DNA from: DASPTT01 sp035623275
GTDB taxonomy: Bacteria > Actinomycetota > Acidimicrobiia > Acidimicrobiales > UBA8190
Direction: 5' to 3'
DNA: 43,025 nucleotides
Assembly (NCBI GenBank): GCA_035623275.1
Contig: DASPTT010000043.1
Coordinates: 1 to 43,025 of the forward strand
Shown piece after piece: positions 24,572-32,401 of the stretch (positions are counted from its first letter, which is position 1; every line of letters starts with the position of its first letter). Under the pieces are notes generated by a model that had not been told where the DNA came from, did not search any database, and saw nothing but the letters and a program-made list of their open reading frames with translations. The position numbers and the translations under genes were made by a program.

Positions 24572-25317
24572 CGAACCGGCTGCATTTCGATTTCGACGGC
24601 ACGACAGTGCTGGTGACCGGGGGGACGAGCGGCATCGGCTTCGCTGTCGCCGCTGCGTTCGCCCGGGCCGGTGCCTCGGTCGCCGTGACCGGCACGCGTG
24701 CGTCCGCCGACGACTACGACAACGACCTCTCCGCATTCGCCTTCCACCGGCTGGAGATGCGCGACCGGGAATCGGTCGACGCGCTTGCCGCCGATCTGGA
24801 GCGCCTCGACGTGCTCGTGAACAATGCGGGCGCCAACTTCCCCGACGGCCGGGACGAGTGGGACCCCGACGGCTTCTCGGCCGCGCTCGGCCTCAACGTC
24901 GAGGGGGCAATGCGCCTCACCGTGCGGTCCCGGCCTGCCTTGGCCGCGAGCGCCATGTCCGGCGGCGCCAGCGTGGTCAACCTGGTGTCGATGACCGCCT
25001 TCCGGTCGACCACCGTCGTGCCCGGGTACTCGGCGGCCAAGGCGGCGCTGCTCGCACTCACCCGGAACCTGGCGGCGCACTGGGCCGGCGACGGCACCAG
25101 GGTGAACGCGGTGGCGCCCGGGCTGATCGACACCCCCATGACGGCGCCCCTGAAGGCGTATCCGGAGCTCCTGGAGGCCGAGACGGGCCGTGCCATCATC
25201 CGGCGCATGGGGACGCCCGACGAGGTGGCCGCGGCCGTGTTGTTCCTCTCCAGCGACGCGTCGGCCTTCACCACCGGGGCGGTCCTCACCGTCGACGGCG
25301 GCTACCTCGCCTACTAG
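24568..25317 (+). CDS. SDR-family oxidoreductase
   Basis: 249 residues, classical SDR: TGGTSGIGFAVA (cofactor), VLVNNAGANFPD, catalytic Ser in NLVSMTAF and YSAAK, and the C-terminal GAVLTVDGGYLAY. The spacing and the N-terminal RLHFDFDGTTVLVTGG are like 3-oxoacyl or hydroxysteroid dehydrogenases. GTG 24568 is chosen since it precedes the conserved first strand and overlaps the leader-ORF stop; no Shine-Dalgarno sequence is visible. First structural gene of the operon that continues with the sulfotransferase 12 nt downstream. Confidence 0.86.
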   Translation: MTNRLHFDFDGTTVLVTGGTSGIGFAVAAAFARAGASVAVTGTRASADDYDNDLSAFAFHRLEMRDRESVDALAADLERLDVLVNNAGANFPDGRDEWDPDGFSAALGLNVEGAMRLTVRSRPALAASAMSGGASVVNLVSMTAFRSTTVVPGYSAAKAALLALTRNLAAHWAGDGTRVNAVAPGLIDTPMTAPLKAYPELLEAETGRAIIRRMGTPDEVAAAVLFLSSDASAFTTGAVLTVDGGYLAY

Positions 25318-25329
25318 GGGCGCCAGGCC

Positions 25330-26583
25330 GTGGCCGAGGAGATCCGCATCGACGACCTGGCTGTGCCGGTCCTCGACGACGTGCAGCGCATGGCGATCGA
25401 GTACGGAGAGTCGAAGCACACCGCGCTGACCGTCGGCACCGTCTGTGACGCGGCCGTGGCCCGCACCGGGCTCGACGACTTCGGGCCCCGCGACTTCACC
25501 GAGCGCCTGGGCCTGCAGCTGGCCGAGATGGACGCCGACGAGGAGCGCTCCGGGATCGGGCGGATGCTCATGTTCGGCGACTGCACCCGCTACGCGGCCA
25601 ACCGGTTGCTGATCCGCGACCTGCTCCGGCGCCACCCGGAGATCCGCCGGACACCGATCGAGCGGCCCGTGATCGTCGTCGGGCTCCCCCGCTCCGGCAC
25701 CACCCATCTGGTGAACCTGCTCGCCGCCGACACCCGGTTCCGGTCGATGCCGCTGTGGGAGTCCTACGAGCCGGTGCCGAACCCCGGGGAAGCCGCCGAG
25801 GCCGACGGCGTGGATCCACGGTGGACGCGATGCAACGACGCGTGGCAGGCGATGCAGGCCGCGGCGCCCCTCGTGGCCGCCATGCACCCGATGGAGCCCG
25901 ACCACGTCCACGAGGAGATCGAGCTCCAGCTCCCCGACTTCTCCAGCTACAACCTGGAGTGGGTGGCACGGGCGCCGAAGTGGCGGGATCACTACCTCGC
26001 CCACGACCAGACGCCGCACTACGCCTACATGAAGACGGTCCTGCAGATCCTGCAGTGGCGCCGCCCACGCGAACGATGGGTGTTGAAGTCGCCGCAGCAT
26101 CTCGAGCAGCTGGGACCGCTGCTCGCCACCTTCCCCGACGCCACGATCGTGGTCACCCATCGCGACCCCGTGGCGGTCGTGCAGTCGACGATCACCATGA
26201 ATTGCTACGGCGCCCGCACCACCTACCGCACGACCAGGCCGGAGTGGTACCGCGACTACTGGACGGAGCGCATCGGACGGTTGCTCGACGCCTCGCTGCG
26301 CGACCGCCACCTGTTGCCCCCGGGCCGGACCGTCGACGTGCTGTTCCACGAGTACATGGCCGACGAGGCTGGCACGCTCGAGCAGGTCTACGAGTGCGCG
26401 GGCATCGAGCTGACCGACCGCGCCCGCGCCGAGATCGCCGCCTACCGGCAGGCCCACCCGAGGGGGAAGGAGGGCAGGGTCGTCTACGACCTGCGCCGCC
26501 ACTTCGACACCACCCCCGCCGAGGTGCGGTCCCGGTTCTCCGACTACCTCGACCGCTTCGACGTCCGAATCGAGGTCCAGTGA
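25330..26583 (+). CDS. sulfotransferase family protein
   Basis: 417 residues with the PAPS-dependent sulfotransferase core: the 5'-phosphosulfate loop PVIVVGLPRSGTTHLVNLL near residue 113-131 and the 3'-phosphate site IVVTHRDPVAVVQSTI near 275. WVLKSPQHLEQL is the usual middle block. It belongs to the large bacterial type whose natural acceptors are mostly unknown; many lie in steroid or lipid clusters of Actinobacteria. GTG 25330 is 12 nt after the SDR stop, with AGGGGCGCCAG before it. The stop overlaps the GTG of the MBL-fold gene, so the two products are made together. Confidence 0.87.
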   Translation: MAEEIRIDDLAVPVLDDVQRMAIEYGESKHTALTVGTVCDAAVARTGLDDFGPRDFTERLGLQLAEMDADEERSGIGRMLMFGDCTRYAANRLLIRDLLRRHPEIRRTPIERPVIVVGLPRSGTTHLVNLLAADTRFRSMPLWESYEPVPNPGEAAEADGVDPRWTRCNDAWQAMQAAAPLVAAMHPMEPDHVHEEIELQLPDFSSYNLEWVARAPKWRDHYLAHDQTPHYAYMKTVLQILQWRRPRERWVLKSPQHLEQLGPLLATFPDATIVVTHRDPVAVVQSTITMNCYGARTTYRTTRPEWYRDYWTERIGRLLDASLRDRHLLPPGRTVDVLFHEYMADEAGTLEQVYECAGIELTDRARAEIAAYRQAHPRGKEGRVVYDLRRHFDTTPAEVRSRFSDYLDRFDVRIEVQ

Positions 26584-27845
26584 ACGTCCACGAGCAGGTC
26601 GACCGTTTGATCGACAGCCGCCCGGGTCGGGAGCTCCTCCGCCCCGTCTACGACGACCCCGCCCATCCGATCGGCGGCGGCATCTTCCGCTCCGGGGGCA
26701 CCACGGCCTCGTACCTCGTGCTCACCGACGGCGGCCGGGTGATCGTCAACACCGGGATGGGATTCGAGGCCCCCCACCACAAGCGCGTCTTCGACGCCGT
26801 CCGGCCCGGACCGACCCACCACATCGTCACCACCCAGGGGCACGTCGACCACCTCGGGGGCGTCGACCTGTTCAAGGAGCCGGGGACCACGTACGTCGCC
26901 CAGGCCAACAACCAGGCCTGCCAGGCCGACGACGCCCGCATCCGCCCCCTGCGCATGCGCACCGCCGGCATCTGGTTCGACATGCTGGGCACCGAGGCGC
27001 GCCGCATCGCCGAGCAGAACCCCGGTGTGCCCATGCGCCAGTCGGCGCCGATTCCCGACGTCACCGTCGGCGAACGGCTCGGCCTCGATGTCGACGGCCT
27101 GCGGATCGAGCTGATCGCGGCGGTGGGCGAGACGATCGACAGCCTGATCGTGTGGCTGCCCGAGCGGCGCACCGCGCTGGTCAGCAATCTCTTCGGGCCG
27201 CTCTTCCCGCACTTCCCCAACCTCAACACCATCCGGGGCGACCGGTACCGCTTCGTGGAGCCGTACCTGCAGAGCGTGCGCACGGTCCGCGCGCTTCAGC
27301 CCGAGGTGCTCGTCACCGGCCGGCACGAGCCGATCGTCGGCGCCGAGCTGATCGACGCCTCGCTCGAACGACTGCACGGCGCGGTCGACTACGTGCACAG
27401 CCGGGCGCTCGAGGGGTTCAACGCCGGCGTCGACGTCTGGACGTTGATGGAGCGGATCCGGCTGCCCCCGGCGCTTCGCGTCGGCCAGGGCTACGGCAAG
27501 GTGTCGTGGGCCGTGCGCACGCTGTGGGAGAGCTACGTCGGGTGGTTCAAGCTGCAGTCGACCACCGAGCTGTACCCCGATCCCTCGGGTGCGGCGCTGG
27601 CCGAGCTGACGGAGGCCGCGGGGACGGAGGCGACGCTCGAGCGGGCCGAGGCCGCGCTGACGCGCGGCGACGCCGTGGTGGCCATCCGGCTCGGCGAGGC
27701 GTTGGCCGCCGCCGACGCCGAGGAGCCGCGTGTCCGGGCGCTCATGGCGCGCGCGCACCGGTACCTGCTGGACCACGGCGGCGACGTCAGCTTCTGGGAG
27801 AACGGGTGGCTGGTCGACCAGCTCGCTCGCTGGGAGGCCGACTGA
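26580..27845 (+). CDS. MBL-fold hydrolase, alkylsulfatase-like, with altered zinc motif
   Basis: 421 residues. The N-terminal metallo-beta-lactamase domain has VNTGMGFEAPHHKRVFD, HIVTTQGHVDHLGGVDLF and later GETIDSLIVWLPE and TGRHEPIVGA. The C-terminal part (LNQ-like LEGFNAGVDVWTLMERIRLP, GYGKVSWAVRTLWESYVGWF) resembles the dimerisation domain of SdsA-type alkylsulfatases. The HxHxDH zinc motif reads QGHVDH: the first His is Gln, so one zinc ligand is missing or replaced. It overlaps the sulfotransferase by 4 nt (GTGA). Whether it removes sulfate from a product of that gene is inference. Confidence 0.8.
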   Translation: MNVHEQVDRLIDSRPGRELLRPVYDDPAHPIGGGIFRSGGTTASYLVLTDGGRVIVNTGMGFEAPHHKRVFDAVRPGPTHHIVTTQGHVDHLGGVDLFKEPGTTYVAQANNQACQADDARIRPLRMRTAGIWFDMLGTEARRIAEQNPGVPMRQSAPIPDVTVGERLGLDVDGLRIELIAAVGETIDSLIVWLPERRTALVSNLFGPLFPHFPNLNTIRGDRYRFVEPYLQSVRTVRALQPEVLVTGRHEPIVGAELIDASLERLHGAVDYVHSRALEGFNAGVDVWTLMERIRLPPALRVGQGYGKVSWAVRTLWESYVGWFKLQSTTELYPDPSGAALAELTEAAGTEATLERAEAALTRGDAVVAIRLGEALAAADAEEPRVRALMARAHRYLLDHGGDVSFWENGWLVDQLARWEAD

Positions 27846-27849
27846 GGCC

Positions 27850-27863
27850 GGCCGGCGCCGGCC
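27850..27863. repeat. perfect 14-bp GC palindrome between MBL and BVMO genes
   Basis: GGCCGGCGCCGGCC lies 5 nt after the MBL-fold gene. It could form a stem in RNA and act as a weak terminator or attenuator, but no T run follows. Short runs of GGCCGGC recur in the next 30 nt. Confidence 0.5.
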
Positions 27864-27923
27864 GAGGCCCGTCGGGGCCGGCGGCGAGCCTGACGCCACT
27901 GTCACATTTCGTGCCCGATTGAG

Positions 27924-27929
27924 TAGTGT
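27924..27929 (+). promoter_or_regulatory. -10 element TAGTGT, 6 nt before the monooxygenase
   Basis: TAGTGT is 6 nt upstream of ATG 27936, and TGTCAC lies 18 nt further upstream as a weak -35. With the 90-nt gap and the palindrome at 27850, this suggests an internal leaderless promoter for the second half of the operon. Confidence 0.5.
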
Positions 27930-27935
27930 CGGGCC

Positions 27936-29837
27936 ATGCCCGGATCCCATCCAACGGCATCTCGGCCGGGGGAGCCCACGGCAGAGGGCGACGGCGCGGC
28001 AGCGGGTGGCGGCGCGGCAGCGGGTGGCGGCGCGGCGGGCTACGACCCAGAGGCCGTCAAGGCCAAGTACCTCGCCGAGCGCGACAAGCGGCTGGTCCCG
28101 GGCCGGGCGGACATCCGCGACCTGCGGACCGACGAGCACTTCGCCCACTACCGCGACGATCCGTTCACGCCCGTCACCGAGCGCGACCCGGTGGCCGACG
28201 ACGTCGACGTCGTGATCGTGGGCGGGGGGATCGCCGGGGTCCTGGCCGGCGCCAACCTCCGCAAGGCCGGCATCGAGCGGATCCGCATCGTGGACCAGGC
28301 GGGCGGCATCGGGGGCACCTGGTACTGGAACCGCTACCCGGGGGTGATGTGCGACGTCGAGTCGTACATCTACATGCCGATGCTCGAGGAGCTCGGCTAC
28401 GTCCCCACCCAGCGCTATGCCTTCGGCGAGGAGATCCTGCACCACCTGGAGGCGGTGGCGGCCCGCTTCGACCTGGTGGCCGACGCCCTGTTCCACACCG
28501 GGGTCACCCGCGCCGAGTGGGACGAGGCGGCAGCCCGGTGGCGCATCCGTACCGACCGGGGCGACGAGATCACCGCCCGTTGGTACGTGCTGGCCGTCGG
28601 GATCCTCAACCTCATGAAGCTCCCCACCATCCCGGGCATGGAGGACTTCGCGGGGCGCTCGTTCCACACGGCGCGGTGGGACTACGGCTACACCGGCGGC
28701 GGCCCGCACGAGCCCCTCACCAGGCTGGCGGACAAGGTCGTCGCCCTCATCGGCACCGGGGCGAGCGGCATCCAGTGCGTCCCGCCGCTGGCCGAGTCGG
28801 CGAAGCACGTCTACGTGTTCCAGCGCACGCCGTCCGCCATCGGCGAGCGCGGGAACCGGCCCACCGACCCCGACTTCGCCCGAGGACTCGAGCCGGGCTG
28901 GCAGCGGGCCCGGATGGACAACTTCCAGGCGATCATGCTGGGCCGGCCCGTCGAGGCCGACCAGGTGGACGACGGGTGGACGCACCACTACGCCGCCGTC
29001 CAGCACCCCCCACGGCACAAGGGCATGACGACCGTCGAGTACGTGCGCGGGGCCGAGGAGCTCGACTACGGGATCATGGAGGAGCACCGCCACCGGGTCG
29101 ACGAACTGGTGGCCGACCCGGCGACGGCCGAGATCCTCAAGCCGTACTACCGGTACCTCTGCAAGCGCCCGTGCTTCCACGACGAGTACCTCTCCGCGTT
29201 CAACCACCCCAACGTGACGCTGGTGGACTGCCCCGCCGGGATCGAGCGGATCACCGAGCAGGGCCCGGTCGTCGCCGGGAAGCAGTACGAGGTCGACTGC
29301 ATCGTCTACGGGACCGGCTTCGAGCCCGAGCTCACCCCGCTGTACCGTCGCGTCGGTCACGAGATCGTCGGCCGTGACGGTGTCACCCTGGCGCACAAGT
29401 GGGCCGACGGGGCCGCCAGTCTCTTCGGGATGATGAGCCGCGGCTTCCCGAACCTGTTCGTCATGCCCGCACCCGGGCAGCAGGCGGTGGTGACGGTCAA
29501 CTACACGCAGCTGGCCGTGCTCGGCGCCGAGTTCGTCGGGGGTGCCATCGGCCTGCTCGAGCAGCGGGGCGTGGACGTGTTCGACGTGAGTGCCGAGGCC
29601 GAGGACGCGTGGACGCAGAAGATCGTCGACTCCTTCGTGGACGGGAGCGCGGTGATGTCCCTCTGCACGCCCTCGCGCATCAACAACGAAGGCCACCCCG
29701 AGTTGCTGAACCCGCGCAACGGCAACTACGGGCGCGGGATGGGCGACTGGTTCGCCTACCGCGAGCGCCTCGAGCAGTGGCTCGAGGCGGGCGACTTCGA
29801 GGGCCTGGAGCTCGAGGTCCGGTCGACGGCGTCGTGA
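27936..29837 (+). CDS. flavin monooxygenase, Baeyer-Villiger type
   Basis: 633 residues. Two Rossmann motifs bind FAD (DVVIVGGGIAGVLAG near 93) and NADPH (ALIGTGASGIQ near 270). GGIGGTWYWNRYPGVMCDVE is typical of Baeyer-Villiger monooxygenases and the fingerprint FxGxxxHTxxW appears as FAGRSFHTARWD, with Asp instead of the usual Pro. Such enzymes insert oxygen next to ketones to make esters or lactones; the ketone here is unknown. The first 35 residues are a Gly/Ala linker made of two 18-bp DNA repeats. ATG 27936 has a -10-like TAGTGT 6 nt upstream and no Shine-Dalgarno. The stop overlaps the next start as GTGA. Confidence 0.88.
   Translation: MPGSHPTASRPGEPTAEGDGAAAGGGAAAGGGAAGYDPEAVKAKYLAERDKRLVPGRADIRDLRTDEHFAHYRDDPFTPVTERDPVADDVDVVIVGGGIAGVLAGANLRKAGIERIRIVDQAGGIGGTWYWNRYPGVMCDVESYIYMPMLEELGYVPTQRYAFGEEILHHLEAVAARFDLVADALFHTGVTRAEWDEAAARWRIRTDRGDEITARWYVLAVGILNLMKLPTIPGMEDFAGRSFHTARWDYGYTGGGPHEPLTRLADKVVALIGTGASGIQCVPPLAESAKHVYVFQRTPSAIGERGNRPTDPDFARGLEPGWQRARMDNFQAIMLGRPVEADQVDDGWTHHYAAVQHPPRHKGMTTVEYVRGAEELDYGIMEEHRHRVDELVADPATAEILKPYYRYLCKRPCFHDEYLSAFNHPNVTLVDCPAGIERITEQGPVVAGKQYEVDCIVYGTGFEPELTPLYRRVGHEIVGRDGVTLAHKWADGAASLFGMMSRGFPNLFVMPAPGQQAVVTVNYTQLAVLGAEFVGGAIGLLEQRGVDVFDVSAEAEDAWTQKIVDSFVDGSAVMSLCTPSRINNEGHPELLNPRNGNYGRGMGDWFAYRERLEQWLEAGDFEGLELEVRSTAS
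27993..28028 (+). repeat. two exact 18-bp tandem units in the monooxygenase N-terminus
   Basis: ggcgcggcagcgggtggc is repeated at 27993-28010 and 28011-28028 and then starts a third, partial copy. It encodes a flexible Gly/Ala stretch before the conserved domain. Confidence 0.8.
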
Positions 29838-31495
29838 GCGCGCGCCGGCGGGTCGCCGTGGTGACCGGCGGCGGGGGCGGGATCGGAGGGGCCATCGCCG
29901 AGGAGCTCGGCCGTGGCGGCTGGCACGTCGTCACCGTCGATCCCCTCGTCACGCTGGAGGGCTCCGAGCAGCTCCCCGAGCCCCAGGAGACCACTGCCGA
30001 CCGCATCGTGGCCGCCGGAGGCTCGGCCCGGGCCTCGTCGGTGTCGGTGACCGACGGCGAGGCCCTCCGCGGCCTCTTCCAGGAGCTGGTGCACGAGCAC
30101 GGCGCACTCGACGCCGTCGTCAACGTCGCCGGCATCACCCGGCAGACCTACTTCGCCTCGGGCACCGAGGAGGACTGGCTCGCGGTGCTCGCCGTGCACC
30201 TCGGGGGCTATCTCAACGTGCTCGACGCCGCGCTCCCGCTCATGGCCGCCGCCGGGCACGGACGTGTCCTCGGCGTCACGTCCGGGTCAGGGTGGCGGGC
30301 CGCCGACGCCGGGGCGTACAGCTGCGCCAAGCGGGCCGTGGCCTCGTTGACGTGGCAGCTGGGACGCCATGCCCCGCCGGGCGTGACCGTCAACGCCATG
30401 TCGCCCATCGCGGCCACCCGGATGGTCGCCGCCGCCGTCGAACGCGCCCGTCAGGCGGGCCGGGCCGGGGGCGGTGGCGGGCTCTCGCTCAACGTGATGC
30501 CCGGCCCCGAGGACCTTGGGCCGCTCGGCGCCCACCTCGTCGGCGAGGGTTTCGGGTGGTGCAGCGGCCGGGTGCTCTTCGCCGGGGGCTCGGAGGTGGC
30601 GGTCATCGACGAGCCCCGCCTCCTCGAGGTGGTGCGCAGCGACGGCGCGGCCGATCTCGCCGCGGTGCTGGAAGCCGTCGTGCCCCGGGCGTTCGTCACG
30701 GCCGAGACCAACCAGGCGACCGCCGGCGGCGCCAACCCCCGCTTCGGACGGATCTTCGACGAGCCCCCGCCTGCCGAGCTCGCACCCGCGCAGGTGCGCA
30801 CCTGCGCCCTCGTCACCGACCGCCCGGGCCTGGCTGGGCCCCTCACGACGGCCCTCGGGGCCCGCGCCGTGACGTGTCACCGTGTCGAGGTGGCGCGGGG
30901 CTTCGGTGCCGCCGCCGACGTGCTGCGCCGCGTCGACGACGCCGCCGGCCCGGTCGACGCCGTCGTGGTGGCGCCCGCAGGCCGCGACGCGACGGTCGCG
31001 CCGGTCGAAGGTTGGGCGCGGGTGCTCGCCGAGCACAGTGGGATCGTCGAGGACATCCACACCGATGCCGCATGGGCCCGGGCGGCCGCCGACTACGCCG
31101 CCGGCGCCGCCCATCCGGTCCGGCTCGTGACCCTCACCGATGCCGCCACCGCCGGAGGCCGGAGCCGGGCCCAGGCCAGCGCGCAGCTGGCCCGTGCGGC
31201 CGCGGGCGGGACGGAGGGGCGCGTCACGGCGTTCGCCGCCAGCATCGAGGCCCCCGAGGCCGCAGCCGGCGGGTCCGCGGCTGCGCTCGTCGCCCACCTG
31301 TTGGCCAATCCCGACACCGCGGCGCTCGCCGGCGCGGAGCTCGTGATCGGCCCGGGCTGGCTGGGACTGCGCAGTCACCCCCGGCCCATCGGTGCCGTCA
31401 CCTACGGTGGGCCCGCCGTCCCCGACTGGCTCGACGCCACGCTCCGGGAGGTGGTCGGCGCCCCCGACGAGCCGGCGCCCGTGGAGGCCCGATGA
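29834..31495 (+). CDS. two-module SDR protein with a degenerate second module
   Basis: 553 residues, about twice the length of an SDR. Module 1 (to about 270) is complete: VVTGGGGGIGGAIAEEL, NVAGITRQ, GVTSGSGW and YSCAK. Module 2 (about 320-540) keeps the alternating strand-helix order (ALVTDRPGLAGPLTTALGAR, DAVVVAPAGRDA, VRLVTLTDAATAGG) but has lost the glycine motif, NNAG, Ser and YxxxK, so it is probably structural or regulatory. The module-2 call is by pattern only. GTG 29834 overlaps the monooxygenase stop, and its own stop overlaps the amidohydrolase start (ATGA). It may oxidise or reduce an intermediate of the monooxygenase pathway. Confidence 0.78.
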   Translation: MSARRRVAVVTGGGGGIGGAIAEELGRGGWHVVTVDPLVTLEGSEQLPEPQETTADRIVAAGGSARASSVSVTDGEALRGLFQELVHEHGALDAVVNVAGITRQTYFASGTEEDWLAVLAVHLGGYLNVLDAALPLMAAAGHGRVLGVTSGSGWRAADAGAYSCAKRAVASLTWQLGRHAPPGVTVNAMSPIAATRMVAAAVERARQAGRAGGGGGLSLNVMPGPEDLGPLGAHLVGEGFGWCSGRVLFAGGSEVAVIDEPRLLEVVRSDGAADLAAVLEAVVPRAFVTAETNQATAGGANPRFGRIFDEPPPAELAPAQVRTCALVTDRPGLAGPLTTALGARAVTCHRVEVARGFGAAADVLRRVDDAAGPVDAVVVAPAGRDATVAPVEGWARVLAEHSGIVEDIHTDAAWARAAADYAAGAAHPVRLVTLTDAATAGGRSRAQASAQLARAAAGGTEGRVTAFAASIEAPEAAAGGSAAALVAHLLANPDTAALAGAELVIGPGWLGLRSHPRPIGAVTYGGPAVPDWLDATLREVVGAPDEPAPVEAR

Positions 31496-32373
31496 CCACG
31501 CAGCCCACCCGCGTGGTCGACGCACACGTGCACCTCTGGGACCCCGCCCGCACCGACTGGTACCCGTACCTGTCGCGCCCCCAGGGACATGTCGGCGAGG
31601 GCGGTGACCCGTCGAGGATGAGCCGCCGCTTCGACGCCGACACCTATCAGGCGGAGGCCGCCCGATGGAACGTGGAGAAGATCGTCAACGTCGCCGCCGC
31701 CACCGGTCGCCATTCGATCGAGGAGACCATCGAGCTCGACCAGGTCGCCGATGTCACCGGCCGTCCCCACGCCATCGTCGGCGGCCTCCCGCCGGCCGAC
31801 TCGGTGGCGGAGGCCGTGGCGTTCGTCGACCGCCAGATGACCGCGTCGCGCTTCCGTGGCGTCCGTCCCATGGGCGGCCTCGACCGGCCCGTTCCCGATG
31901 CGGAGGTGCTGCGCGCCCTGCAGGAGCGGAACCTGGTGTTCGAGCTGATGGCCCATCCCGACCAGCTCCTGGTGGCCGCGGCGCAGCTCGCGGCGTGCCC
32001 CGGCCTCGACGCCTTGACCGTCGTCGTCGAGCACACCGGTTGGCCCCGCTCGAGCTCGGACGAGGAGCATGCCCTGTGGCGGGCCGGCATCGACGCGCTG
32101 GCCGGCCTCGGCGACAACGTCGTGTGCAAGCTCTCGGGCCTGGCCATGCCCTTCGGCTCCATGGGTGTCGACGTCCTGGGCCCGTGGCTCGAGCACGCCA
32201 TCGAGGTCTTCGGGGTCGAACGCTGCATGTTCGCCAGCAACTTCCCTGTCGATTCGGTGCACGGCACCTTCGACGAGCTCTACTCGACGTTCAGCGAGGT
32301 GACGGCCGGTTTCGACGGCGAGTCCCGCGACAAGCTCTTCGCAGCGAACGCGGAGCGCGTCTACCGCTGCTAG
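31492..32373 (+). CDS. amidohydrolase family protein (TIM-barrel, PF04909 type)
   Basis: 293 residues. RVVDAHVHLWDPARTDWYPYL is the HxH start of the amidohydrolase-2 group, which includes lactonases for 2-pyrone-4,6-dicarboxylate and fuconolactone and some decarboxylases. VVEHTGWP supplies the metal His, and FASNFPVDSVHGTF the conserved final Asp loop. A lactonase following a Baeyer-Villiger-type enzyme would open the lactone that the latter forms, so the order of genes is suggestive. ATG 31492 overlaps the SDR stop as ATGA. Last gene of the operon; it ends 28 nt from the convergent TfuA-YcaO gene. Confidence 0.85.
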   Translation: MTTQPTRVVDAHVHLWDPARTDWYPYLSRPQGHVGEGGDPSRMSRRFDADTYQAEAARWNVEKIVNVAAATGRHSIEETIELDQVADVTGRPHAIVGGLPPADSVAEAVAFVDRQMTASRFRGVRPMGGLDRPVPDAEVLRALQERNLVFELMAHPDQLLVAAAQLAACPGLDALTVVVEHTGWPRSSSDEEHALWRAGIDALAGLGDNVVCKLSGLAMPFGSMGVDVLGPWLEHAIEVFGVERCMFASNFPVDSVHGTFDELYSTFSEVTAGFDGESRDKLFAANAERVYRC

Positions 32374-32401
32374 GCGGCGGCGTCGGGCGGGGACCGCAGG
32401 A

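Noticed and set aside
26544..29696. A minus-strand open frame of 1050 codons
   Set aside because: It is antisense to the MBL-fold and monooxygenase genes, which have clear conserved motifs. Its translation is rich in His, Arg, Val and Asp, as expected for the antisense of GC-rich codons, and shows no domain.
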